Positions 34,470-41,940 of a DNA stretch of 64,000 nt are shown piece by piece. Origin of the DNA: Deltaproteobacteria bacterium (lineage in GTDB: Bacteria; Desulfobacterota; GWC2-55-46); NCBI GenBank assembly GCA_016177845.1, contig JACOUO010000016.1, positions 176,928 through 240,927 on the forward strand, given 5' to 3'. Each line of letters begins with the position of its first letter. Position 1 is the stretch's first letter. Below the pieces are notes generated by a model, which worked only from the letters and a program-made list of their open reading frames with translations, did no database searches and was not told where the DNA came from. The translations under genes were made by a program, and so were the position numbers.

Positions 34470-35639
34470 ATGATCCTAAAGGAACTTGGTTTCTGGATTA
34501 AGACAGCTTCTTTGTTCCTCATCCGCTCAAGGCGTTCCACTTTTGTCCTTTCCATTATGATACTCTCATCCGTTGCTGTCCTTATCTTCCTTTCCTCAAT
34601 GGCAGTCGGCATAAATGACGCTATGGTGAGAAACTCCGTTTCTCTCTACTCAGGCCATATTTCAGGGTTCTCATTGCCGGAAGGTGTGAAGCCCGAAGAC
34701 TTGAAGAGTGAGGGCGTAAAAGGGGTCTCAAGGCGCCTCCATGTGCCGGGCGTAATCCTGCATAAAGGGAAGATGGAGCCTGTTACCCTTGTTGGGGTAG
34801 AGCCTAAAGATGAGCTGCAAAATACCGCCCTTTGGAAAAAGACGGTTAAGGGCGAGTACCTGAAACAGGGCAACTCTGTTTTCCTTGGCGAGGCGGTTGC
34901 GGAGGAACTTGGGGCAACTGCGGGTGACAAGGTCATATTCAGCCCCGGCTTCAACCAAAAGACGATAGAGCTTACGGTCTCAGGAATATATAAAACAGGT
35001 GTGAATTATCTGGACAGGTCTGTTGCGTTCTCCCCTAATGAGGCCGTTCCGGTAAAAAGCTCAGAGTGGCAGGCAGCAGTTTTTTTAGATGACGGGATAA
35101 GGCCTGATTCAATAATCAAAGTTTATAATGAAAAATTTTCAAAGGATTACGGCTTTAAATCATGGGGCGAGCTGATGCCTGACCTGAAACAACTCATCGA
35201 TCTTAATTATGTATCAATGACAATAGTGATTGTGCTTGTGTTCGGGGTTGTCTCACTCGGCATTGCAGGGGCGTTCAGCATCTTTATCTTCAAGCACCTG
35301 AAGGAATACGGCATTATGAAGGCAATGGGCGTGACATCAGGCGAGATGACCGCCTTGATTATCATTGAGGTCGCAATAATGAATCTCATTGCTTGTTTTC
35401 TGGGCATTGTCATCGGTGCGCTTGCCACCTATATAGCCTCAGGCATAGGGATTGATTTAACTGAATTCACCTCGCATAACCAGTATTTTTCCGTTTCAGG
35501 CATCATATATCCGAGGCTTACTTTCTATTCCCTCTGTCTGCCGCCCCTTGTCTCTTTTATTTTCGGGCTTCTTGCCTCCATCTGGCCTGCGGCAATAGTA
35601 TCGCACAGGAAAGCGGCTGATATCTTAAGGATAGCTTAG
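34470..35639 (+). CDS. FtsX/LolC-type ABC transporter permease
   Basis: A 389-residue permease of the MacB/LolCE/FtsX family. The N-terminal helix (about 25-45) is followed by a large periplasmic domain (about 50-250) and three C-terminal helices (about 250-275, 300-330, 350-375). The SIFIFKHLKEYGIMKAMGVT segment is the FtsX-domain coupling helix seen in LolC/E. Such permeases extract or push lipids or lipoproteins by mechanotransmission. It sits between the isoprenoid-synthase-like gene (2-base gap) and the ATPase gene (no gap). Confidence 0.9.
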   Translation: MILKELGFWIKTASLFLIRSRRSTFVLSIMILSSVAVLIFLSSMAVGINDAMVRNSVSLYSGHISGFSLPEGVKPEDLKSEGVKGVSRRLHVPGVILHKGKMEPVTLVGVEPKDELQNTALWKKTVKGEYLKQGNSVFLGEAVAEELGATAGDKVIFSPGFNQKTIELTVSGIYKTGVNYLDRSVAFSPNEAVPVKSSEWQAAVFLDDGIRPDSIIKVYNEKFSKDYGFKSWGELMPDLKQLIDLNYVSMTIVIVLVFGVVSLGIAGAFSIFIFKHLKEYGIMKAMGVTSGEMTALIIIEVAIMNLIACFLGIVIGALATYIASGIGIDLTEFTSHNQYFSVSGIIYPRLTFYSLCLPPLVSFIFGLLASIWPAAIVSHRKAADILRIA

Positions 35640-36308
35640 ATGATAAAGATAGAGAACTTAACAAAGGAGTTCAGGTCTGGAAGAGGGCAGGTTCGCGCCC
35701 TCTCCGGCATTTCTCTTGAATTACCGCAGGGCGTTACTGCTGCTATTTACGGTAAATCAGGCTCAGGAAAGACCACGCTCCTTAACTGCATCGGAGGGCT
35801 TGAGAGGCCTGAGGCAGGCAAGGTCGTCTGCTTTGGAAATGACATACACAGCCTCACATCACGAGACTTAAGCCTTTTTCAGAGGAAGCACATGGGCTTT
35901 GTCTTTCAGCAGGGAAACCTCCTTTCATACCTGAATGTGTTTGAGAATATCGCTTTTCCGCTTGTCCTGAACAATGCGTCAAAACAGGATAAAGAAAATA
36001 GGGTTAAAGAGCTTCTTGAAAAGATCGGGCTCAAGGGCGCGGGCAAGGCAATGCCGCAGGAGCTTTCAGGGGGGGAGATGCAGAGGGTGGCTGTTGCAAG
36101 GGCGATAGCGCATTGCCCAAAGCTTTTAATTGCTGATGAGCCCACGGCAAGCCTTGATACGGCTACAGGCACAAGCCTTGTGGAACTGCTCTTTGATTTA
36201 GGGAGAGAAGGCAAATCAACGGTGCTGCTCTCTACCCATGATGAAGATATTATAAGATTGGCTGATACAGGAGTGCATATCAAGGACGGCAGGTTAGTCG
36301 GAAGATAG
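35640..36308 (+). CDS. ABC transporter ATP-binding protein, LolD/MacB type
   Basis: A 222-residue ATPase with Walker A GKSGSGKTTLLN, Q-loop VFQQGNLLSYLNVFENI, signature LSGGEMQRVAVARAI, Walker B LLIADEPTASLD and the H-loop STHDEDI. The length and QQ-x-NL Q-loop suit the LolD/MacB/FtsE group. The ATG begins directly after the stop codon of the permease gene. Together they form a type VII exporter with no accessory MacA in the window. The gene is convergent with the TPR lipoprotein gene (14-base gap). Confidence 0.93.
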   Translation: MIKIENLTKEFRSGRGQVRALSGISLELPQGVTAAIYGKSGSGKTTLLNCIGGLERPEAGKVVCFGNDIHSLTSRDLSLFQRKHMGFVFQQGNLLSYLNVFENIAFPLVLNNASKQDKENRVKELLEKIGLKGAGKAMPQELSGGEMQRVAVARAIAHCPKLLIADEPTASLDTATGTSLVELLFDLGREGKSTVLLSTHDEDIIRLADTGVHIKDGRLVGR

Positions 36309-36322
36309 ATATGATTTAAAAG

Positions 36323-37093
36323 TTATTCGGCGGCCTGTTTTTCCCTGATGCGTTTAAGCCTCTCAAGTATTACCTCGGCCCGTGATTTATAGTCAGCCGC
36401 AGTCTTATGGCCGGGGTCAAGTTCAAGAACGGAATCCCATTCCTTAATGGCAAGCTCCATCTCTTCCGCCTGAAAATACGCTATGCCGTTCTTAAGGTGT
36501 CTGTCAACGGCTTTATCCCTCTCTTTTCGTGCCCTTGCAAGAAGTTCCTTGGTGTTCATGTAGGACGGCGTGTATTTAAGCACTGCGTTGAATTGATCGA
36601 CAGCCTTGCCGTAGGCCTTTGAGTCAAGATACATCTTGCCCTTCATGTAATGGAGATTGGCATTGTATTCGGGGTCTTTGGCCTTGGGCTTTTCAGTCTC
36701 TATCTTTACCCCTTCTTTCATTGCGTTATTGAGGGCGCTTATCTTAGAGTTCAGCAGGGTATTTGAAGGGTTGTATTTAAGGGATGTACTGTACTCGGCA
36801 ACAGCCTTCTGGTAGATGCCAGCCCTTTCGTAATCATCTCCAAGCTCCATGTGCCTGCGCGCAATCTGCAAGGACATGGAATTGATCTCAGCTATCAGTT
36901 TTTTCGCGTTTTTGTAGCCTGCATCTGTCGGGGGTATGGCCTCTGCCTTTGCCTTTGCCTCAAGGAACATCCCGTTCTGGTAAAGGAGCACTGCCTTATC
37001 ATACTCAGAGCCTTTGAGATAACGGGGGGAGATCTGCACGCACCCTGTGAGAAGGATAACCGTCAGAAATATTATGGCAAGCCTATAATACAA
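36323..37093 (-). CDS. TPR lipoprotein
   Basis: A 256-residue lipoprotein with lipobox LLTGC (Cys about residue 18) and TPR units at about 70-110 (LGDDYERAGIYQKAVAEY), 145-180 (MKGKMYLDSKAYGKAVDQF) and 195-235 (GIAYFQAEEMELAIKEWDS). The start is a TTG at 37093, inside the last codons of the cyclase gene (11-base overlap), so it is translationally coupled to it. It may scaffold envelope complexes. No direct tie to cAMP is visible beyond the operon. Confidence 0.82.
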   Translation of the reverse strand: MYYRLAIIFLTVILLTGCVQISPRYLKGSEYDKAVLLYQNGMFLEAKAKAEAIPPTDAGYKNAKKLIAEINSMSLQIARRHMELGDDYERAGIYQKAVAEYSTSLKYNPSNTLLNSKISALNNAMKEGVKIETEKPKAKDPEYNANLHYMKGKMYLDSKAYGKAVDQFNAVLKYTPSYMNTKELLARARKERDKAVDRHLKNGIAYFQAEEMELAIKEWDSVLELDPGHKTAADYKSRAEVILERLKRIREKQAAE

Positions 37094-38627
37094 TGCTTTC
37101 CGTCTCCAGTTCGGTGATTGCCTGCTGAATGATGTTTTCTACCTGATTGGCCCATGCGCCTTTCAGGGCTATTATATTATAAAGCGTAACAGGGGATTCT
37201 ATGCCCTTTATATCTATGCCTGACATCCGTTCGGCAAGGACATTATCTTTAATAAGATTATAGATGGCCTCGCTTACGATGATATCTCCGCCTTTGGCAA
37301 GGTCGGTCAGACGGGAGGCCATGTTTACCGCATCCCCTACCGCGGTAAATTCCATGCGGGTCTGAGAGCCCATGTTGCCTACAATGACTTCACCTGAATC
37401 CAGCCCTATGCCCATCTGAAGCGGTATCAGGCCCTGCGAATGGCGTGAGGAATTTATCTTTGCTATCGTGCTCTTGATGGCGAAGGCCGCTTTTATGCCC
37501 TGCTCAAGGTGGTCCCGGCTTCTTATGGGAGAGCCGAATACCGTCATCACGGCATCCCCGATGAATTTGTCGACAGTGCCCTCAAAACGGAATATGATAT
37601 CAGTGATTACGGTAAAGTACCTGTTCAGTATCTCGACTATCTCTTCCGGGGCCATGCGGCGGGAGATGGCGGTAAATCCCCTTATGTCAGCGAAGAACAC
37701 GGTTACAAGCCTTCTGTCTCCTCCGAGCCGTATCCTTTCAGGGTCTTTGAGAATCTCATCTGCGACATGAGAGCTAACATAGCGGTTGAATACGCCTTTG
37801 AGTATCTCTTTTTTCTTAAGCTCGGACGCCATTTTATTGAATGAACTTACAAGGTCGCCTATCTCATCCTTGCTTAGCTCAGGGATGCGGTAGTCGAAGT
37901 TGCCCATCGCAATCTCTTTTGTGCCTTTAAAGAGCCTGAAGATGGGGCGCAGGAGCAGGCCCGAGGCAAGGGGGATCGAGACGAACGAAACTATGATGAT
38001 AGCCACACCGGCCAGTAATATGATGCTGGTTATGGCAAGGCGCACCTTCTCCTGAATGAACTCATTGGAGAAGGACACAACGGTATAACCAACAGTTGTT
38101 TTTTTAAAGAGTATCGGATAGGCGAAGGTTATATTGCCGTTCTCTTCGCTTATAAAAGGTGGCGCGCCTTTGGCTTTAAGGATGAAATCCTTTTGTTCAT
38201 ATAAGTCGAGGCCTGCCTCCTGAATGTTTTTCCTGCCTTCGATAAGGAAGTTCTCATTGAGAATGTAGGCGTCATTTATGCCGGGGTATTTGAGGATATT
38301 CTGGACGAGAAGGTTCATGGTAAGGCTGTCCTTCTGCATCAGGGGAATCTTGGCATCGCTTGCGAACTGGGCCGTAATGGTGCCTGCCATTGAGCGCATC
38401 TGCTCTTCGAGAGATGACCTCTGGTGGGCAATCATGATGATGCCGATTGAAAAGGTGGTCACAAAGAGGAGCGCGGATAAGATGACCGCCAGTTTTATTT
38501 TAATGCCTATTTTCACAGCAGTAAGGATAACCTGAAAGAACCGGATAATTGAGCTGATAAACGGCAGTTCTGTTACATCTGTTAGCGCAAGCTCTTTGAA
38601 AGCCTGCATGTGTAGCTTTATTTCCAC
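37083..38627 (-). CDS. Membrane-bound class III adenylate/guanylate cyclase with HAMP domain
   Basis: A 514-residue receptor cyclase. A first membrane helix (about 40-70) precedes a periplasmic sensor (about 75-205), a second helix (about 205-228), HAMP (about 228-280) and a class III catalytic domain (about 310-490). Catalytic motifs: VTVFFADIRGFTAIS with the first metal Asp, DKFIGDAVMTVFG with adenine-selecting Lys and second Asp, then GLDSGEVIVGNMG and FTAVGDAVNMASRL with the transition-state Asn and Arg. Adenylate specificity is likely. The GTG at 38627 is used by default; an ATG at 38609 is possible. A perfect CRP-type palindrome lies 157 bases upstream. Confidence 0.9.
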   Translation of the reverse strand: MEIKLHMQAFKELALTDVTELPFISSIIRFFQVILTAVKIGIKIKLAVILSALLFVTTFSIGIIMIAHQRSSLEEQMRSMAGTITAQFASDAKIPLMQKDSLTMNLLVQNILKYPGINDAYILNENFLIEGRKNIQEAGLDLYEQKDFILKAKGAPPFISEENGNITFAYPILFKKTTVGYTVVSFSNEFIQEKVRLAITSIILLAGVAIIIVSFVSIPLASGLLLRPIFRLFKGTKEIAMGNFDYRIPELSKDEIGDLVSSFNKMASELKKKEILKGVFNRYVSSHVADEILKDPERIRLGGDRRLVTVFFADIRGFTAISRRMAPEEIVEILNRYFTVITDIIFRFEGTVDKFIGDAVMTVFGSPIRSRDHLEQGIKAAFAIKSTIAKINSSRHSQGLIPLQMGIGLDSGEVIVGNMGSQTRMEFTAVGDAVNMASRLTDLAKGGDIIVSEAIYNLIKDNVLAERMSGIDIKGIESPVTLYNIIALKGAWANQVENIIQQAITELETESIVL

Positions 38628-38708
38628 TTCTTTAATCCGTTAACTGGTGAAACAAAAAGAAAAACGATGTTGCCTTCTTAAAAGCCATAAAGCAAAAGAC
38701 AGTTTACA

Positions 38709-38737
38709 ATTATATACGAATTAATAAAAAAAGCTAA
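38709..38737 (-). promoter_or_regulatory. Probable promoter of the cyclase gene
   Basis: On the minus strand TTAGCT, 17 bases and TATAAT (38714-38709). The -35 is poor, as expected for an activator-dependent promoter; the CRP-type palindrome lies upstream. Confidence 0.4.
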
Positions 38738-38783
38738 TTCCGCCTCAGGCAGGAAAGCTTAATCTTTCCCGGAACCCTCTCTG

Positions 38784-38799
38784 TGTGATTGCAATCACA
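38784..38799. promoter_or_regulatory. CRP/FNR-family operator, perfect palindrome
   Basis: TGTGATTGCAATCACA is a perfect 16-bp inverted repeat and an exact TGTGA-N6-TCACA match. It lies upstream of the cyclase gene. A TATAAT on the minus strand at 38714-38709, with TTAGCT 17 bases before it, is the probable promoter; the palindrome centre would lie near -90 of its start. The region 38800-38976 on the other side holds no gene I can support. Confidence 0.7.
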
Positions 38800-38976
38800 T
38801 ATTCTTGCATTGTAACATGCGATATTTTAAATAAGGAGAATTGTATTTAGGAGAGCCTGAAGGAGAGGTCTTTTTAAAAGACCTGTAAAAAGGAACGGTA
38901 CTCGTTAGGTGCAAATCAGATAATTCTGGTTAACTCTCCAAAAACTACTTTATCACATTCCTCACTTGTTGAATTT

Positions 38977-39353
38977 ATGCCGGAGGCTGCCGTAAGCCGG
39001 ATTTTGTAGGCCCCGAAGGGCCGCGGCCATTCATCTGGCAACGGCGTTGCCGCCGCGCTCGAGCAGCCAACCCGTTCCGCCTTTCCCTTGCGGGAAAAAG
39101 GATGGGCAATCCTTGATGCGGAACCTATTCGGCTTTGCACCGGGAGGGGGTTGCCAAGCTATGCGGGTCACCCCGCATACTGGCGGGCTCTTACCCCGCC
39201 GTTTCACCCTTACCTCTTGCGAGGCGGTTTACTTTCTGTGGCCCTATCCCTGGGGTCGCCCCCGGTCGCCGTTAGCGACCTCCCTGCCCTGCGGTGTCCG
39301 GACTTTCCTCTCCCTTTGTTAAAAGGCAGCGGCCGCCTGGCTTCCTCCGGCAT
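38977..39353 (-). ncRNA. rnpB: RNase P RNA (bacterial type A)
   Basis: On the minus strand the RNA begins ATGCCGGAGG and ends CCTCCGGCAT, giving a perfect P1 helix of 10 bp. GAGGAAAGTCCGGAC near the 5' end and ACAAAATCCGGCTTACGG near the 3' end are universal rnpB signatures. Length is about 377 nt. It trims 5' leaders of tRNA precursors. It starts 7 bases after the rnhA stop codon, with no separate promoter seen, so it may be co-transcribed with rnhA. Confidence 0.95.
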
Positions 39354-39360
39354 GGAAAAA

Positions 39361-39972
39361 CTATTTTTTACCGTCCATTGCCTCGTTGGCGAGGCTGTCT
39401 GCGATGCTGTTCTCTTCCCTGTAGATGTGGACTATCTTAAAATCCCTGAATCCTTTGAGAAGCGCTATCGCTGTATTGAAAAGGGGTTTGAGCCCTTCGT
39501 TCTTGACCCTGTAAACCCCGTTTATCTGCTTGACCATCAGTTCCGAGTCAGCCAGCACCCGTATTTTTTCAATGTTAAGCGCCCTGGCTGCCTCGAGCCC
39601 TATGAGAAGGGCATTGTACTCGGCAATATTGTTTGTGGTTATGCCGAGGTACTTTTTCAGTTTCTTGATTATCCTGCCGCCCGGGTCAGTTATTACCGCA
39701 CCTGCGCCTGCCTTGCCGGGGTTGCCACGCGAGCCCCCGTCCACATTCAGCGTATAAAAATCCCTGAAAGGGGTTTCCTTTGAGGGAACCAAGGCCTCAA
39801 AAAGCTCAGGCTGCGCTGTTTTTCGGGGCCGCTTGATAAGGCTTTTTAATATCGCGCGCGCGTCTTCGCCTGCGATGCCAAGGTTTTCGATTGTTTTAGA
39901 AATATCGAGAGAATCAGAGAGATCTTCCAGGAACCGGTTGATTAAATCAGCGTCCTTGGCCTTTGGAGGCAT
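39361..39972 (-). CDS. rnhA: Ribonuclease HI
   Basis: A 203-residue protein: an N-terminal extension of about 68 residues of unknown role followed by the RNase H fold. Catalytic residues are visible as Asp in TLNVDGGSRGNPG, Glu in NNIAEYNALLIGL, Asp in VLADSELMVKQI and Asp in NSIADSLANEAM. It degrades RNA in RNA-DNA hybrids. The GSRGNPG loop resembles the type found in reverse-transcriptase-like RNase HI of Gram-positives and archaea. It is downstream of the zinc-ribbon gene (5-base gap) and upstream of rnpB. Confidence 0.92.
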   Translation of the reverse strand: MPPKAKDADLINRFLEDLSDSLDISKTIENLGIAGEDARAILKSLIKRPRKTAQPELFEALVPSKETPFRDFYTLNVDGGSRGNPGKAGAGAVITDPGGRIIKKLKKYLGITTNNIAEYNALLIGLEAARALNIEKIRVLADSELMVKQINGVYRVKNEGLKPLFNTAIALLKGFRDFKIVHIYREENSIADSLANEAMDGKK

Positions 39973-39977
39973 ACCTG

Positions 39978-40706
39978 TTATACAGCCTCTAACTGGTTCT
40001 GATTCTCAACATAAAGAATGCGGTGACAGTGAGGGCATGACATTAATTCGTCAAGACCCTTTTTAAGCTGGATGTAAACCTGCGGGGGGATGTGCATGAA
40101 GCAGCCTTGGCAAATCTCTTTTTGGACGAGCACAATGCCCAAGCCGCCTCTTTTTGTTTTTATCAGTTCGTATTTCTTTAAAATTTCAGGCTTTACGCCT
40201 TCCTTTACAGAGTCCCTGAGCGTATTTTTTTCTACAAGGATCTCTTTCCAGCTATTTCTTTTACCGTCTAATTCGTTCGTGAGCTGAACAAGTCTTTCGC
40301 TTTTTTCTTTTAAGCAAGCCTCTTTAGCGTCGAGAGAGGCCTTTTTGTCATCGAGTTTGGAATTAAGGGAGGTTTTTTCCTGCTCACCCTGTTTTTTGGT
40401 CTTGTTAGCGTTGGTTATTTCTTTTGAAAGGGCATTGAGTTCTTTGTCGTTTTTGATGCTGTTGAGCCTTTTTTCGTCCTTGCTTACCCTTTCAGTGCTT
40501 TCCCTTATCTTTTCGTCAATCTCGTGTACTGCATTCTTAAGTTCTTCGTGCTCGGCGCTGAGCTTGCTGAAAGAGTCCTGTTCTTTTTTTATCTCAGAGG
40601 TTAATTTTTCTATTTCCTCGATAAAGTTCTTTTCTTCATCGTGAACAGCTTTAATCTCAAGATCGATCCTTTGGATCTGCTCCAAAGCACGAATTGTGTT
40701 TAACAA
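39978..40706 (-). CDS. C4-type zinc-ribbon coiled-coil protein (DUF164 family)
   Basis: A 242-residue protein with a long antiparallel coiled coil (about residues 5-175) and a C-terminal zinc ribbon, CQGCFMHIPPQ and CPHCHRILY. This matches the DUF164/C4-type zinc-ribbon family, often found next to rnhA and rnpB. Members have been linked to nucleic-acid metabolism; the function here is not known. The start is a TTG at 40706 with a GGAGG ribosome site 7 bases upstream. A tRNA gene lies 72 bases further upstream in the same direction. Confidence 0.85.
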   Translation of the reverse strand: MLNTIRALEQIQRIDLEIKAVHDEEKNFIEEIEKLTSEIKKEQDSFSKLSAEHEELKNAVHEIDEKIRESTERVSKDEKRLNSIKNDKELNALSKEITNANKTKKQGEQEKTSLNSKLDDKKASLDAKEACLKEKSERLVQLTNELDGKRNSWKEILVEKNTLRDSVKEGVKPEILKKYELIKTKRGGLGIVLVQKEICQGCFMHIPPQVYIQLKKGLDELMSCPHCHRILYVENQNQLEAV

Positions 40707-40778
40707 AAAAACCTCCGAACAACTAAAAGGGACTGATTTTATCCTGTAGTAGAGAGGATATCCCTCTCAAAATCAAAA

Positions 40779-40854
40779 TGGTGGGCCCACCTGGACTCGA
40801 ACCAGGGACCAACCGGTTATGAGCCGGTGGCTCTTCCAACTGAGCTATGGGCCC
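40779..40854 (-). tRNA. tRNA with CAU anticodon, probably tRNA-Ile2 (lysidine type), possibly tRNA-Met
   Basis: The minus strand reads GGGCCCATAGCTCAGTTGG at the 5' end, with anticodon stem-loop CCGGCTCATAACCGG, T-arm CTGGTTCGAGTCCAG and acceptor GGGCCC, with CCA encoded. The anticodon is CAU. The variable region TTGGTCCC resembles tRNA-Ile2 more than elongator Met, and the first acceptor pair G1-C72 excludes an initiator tRNA. Confidence 0.88.
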
Positions 40855-40944
40855 TTTAGCAGAAATGGTAAAAATAGCCGGAATCCAAACCGACCCAATT
40901 CGCCTCAAGTACTTCAGAAGAGTCAAACTTCTGTCAATTGATTC

Positions 40945-40974
40945 ATTTTATGAAATAAAAGCATGGTTTGTCAA
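40945..40974 (-). promoter_or_regulatory. Promoter for the CAU tRNA transcript
   Basis: On the minus strand TTGACA (40974-40969), an 18-base spacer and TAAAAT (40950-40945), about 90 bases before the tRNA. The same transcript may continue through the zinc-ribbon gene, rnhA and rnpB, since no terminator with a T-run is seen between them. Confidence 0.6.
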
Positions 40975-41174
40975 CCGTTTTTGTGAATTTTTTACAGGCA
41001 TCAGCGCATTGAAGCCTTGACATAGGATATACAGGGGATAAAGTTAATTTAAGGCATTAAACTTCCTGTTTTTTTCTGTAAAGGCTTCTGGCCTTCTTTG
41101 TCCTGTTTTGCTTTCAGGTCTCTCAGCGGATATTCAGCCTTTGATTTAGCCAATATTAAAAAAGGTACAAGAAA

Positions 41175-41939
41175 ATGGCAAGCGAGAAGAAGATACTCTT
41201 TGCTGATGACGAGGAACCCATAAGGGCGCTTTATGGAGGGGTGCTCCGGGCGGCGGGGTATTCAGTTGATGCGGCCATAAGCGGGATGGATGCTTTTTTC
41301 AAGATAAAAAGGACCGGGTACGACCTTATCATCGCAGATATAAAGATGCCTGAGCTTGACGGGATAGGGCTCTATCTTACCTCTATCAAATTCTTCCCCG
41401 CTTTGAGCGGAAAATTCCTTTTCCTTATTCAGGATGATTGCGAAGAGAAAGAGACGCGGACAGTGCTTGAGCGCATGGGGCTGAAATTTCTGGTTAAGCC
41501 TTTTGAGATTTATGAACTGCTGGAGATGGTCAAGGAATTTACGGGTGAGTCGCAGCCTGTAGTGCTTAACTTCGAGCCGCAGAAGGTAAACCACAGGCTG
41601 GAGAGAAGGTTCTGCTGGGAGGAAGACTGCCGCATAATAGAAAAGGATTCACATATTCCAAGGCCTTTTACCTCTACTACGGATATTTCAAAGAACGGCG
41701 CAAGGATAAGATATATTGGTAAGCCCATTAAACCTGACAGCGCGGTGCGCATAGATATCAAATACCTTGAGGTAAGGAGCAGAGCCCGAATTGTCTGGTC
41801 AAAGGCGATAAATGACATGGAAGCCATGTCAGGGCTAAAGCTTTTTGACCCAATCCCGGCTTCAGCCATGGTTACAATACTGCAAGGCAGCAGGTGGCAT
41901 ATCCCGCCGCTTATAAGCACTAAAAAGGCGGTAAAATAA
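41175..41939 (+). CDS. Response regulator with C-terminal PilZ domain
   Basis: A 254-residue protein. The receiver (about 1-122) has the acidic pair in ILFADDEEP, phospho-acceptor Asp in LIIADIKMPELDG and Lys in FLVKPFEIYE. The PilZ domain (about 140-245) has RLERRF and TDISKNGARI (DxSxxGA). It could couple a histidine kinase to c-di-GMP, perhaps in motility or surface attachment. No kinase is adjacent. A TTGACA-16-TAAAGT promoter-like pair lies at 41017-41044, leaving a long 130-base leader; the rest of the 40855-41174 gap shows nothing else. The 3' end lies 1 base from the convergent sigma-54 activator gene. Confidence 0.87.
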   Translation: MASEKKILFADDEEPIRALYGGVLRAAGYSVDAAISGMDAFFKIKRTGYDLIIADIKMPELDGIGLYLTSIKFFPALSGKFLFLIQDDCEEKETRTVLERMGLKFLVKPFEIYELLEMVKEFTGESQPVVLNFEPQKVNHRLERRFCWEEDCRIIEKDSHIPRPFTSTTDISKNGARIRYIGKPIKPDSAVRIDIKYLEVRSRARIVWSKAINDMEAMSGLKLFDPIPASAMVTILQGSRWHIPPLISTKKAVK

Positions 41940-41940
41940 A

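Noticed and set aside
39047..39783. Plus-strand ORFs over rnpB and rnhA
   Set aside because: They run antisense through RNase P RNA and RNase HI and have no independent support.
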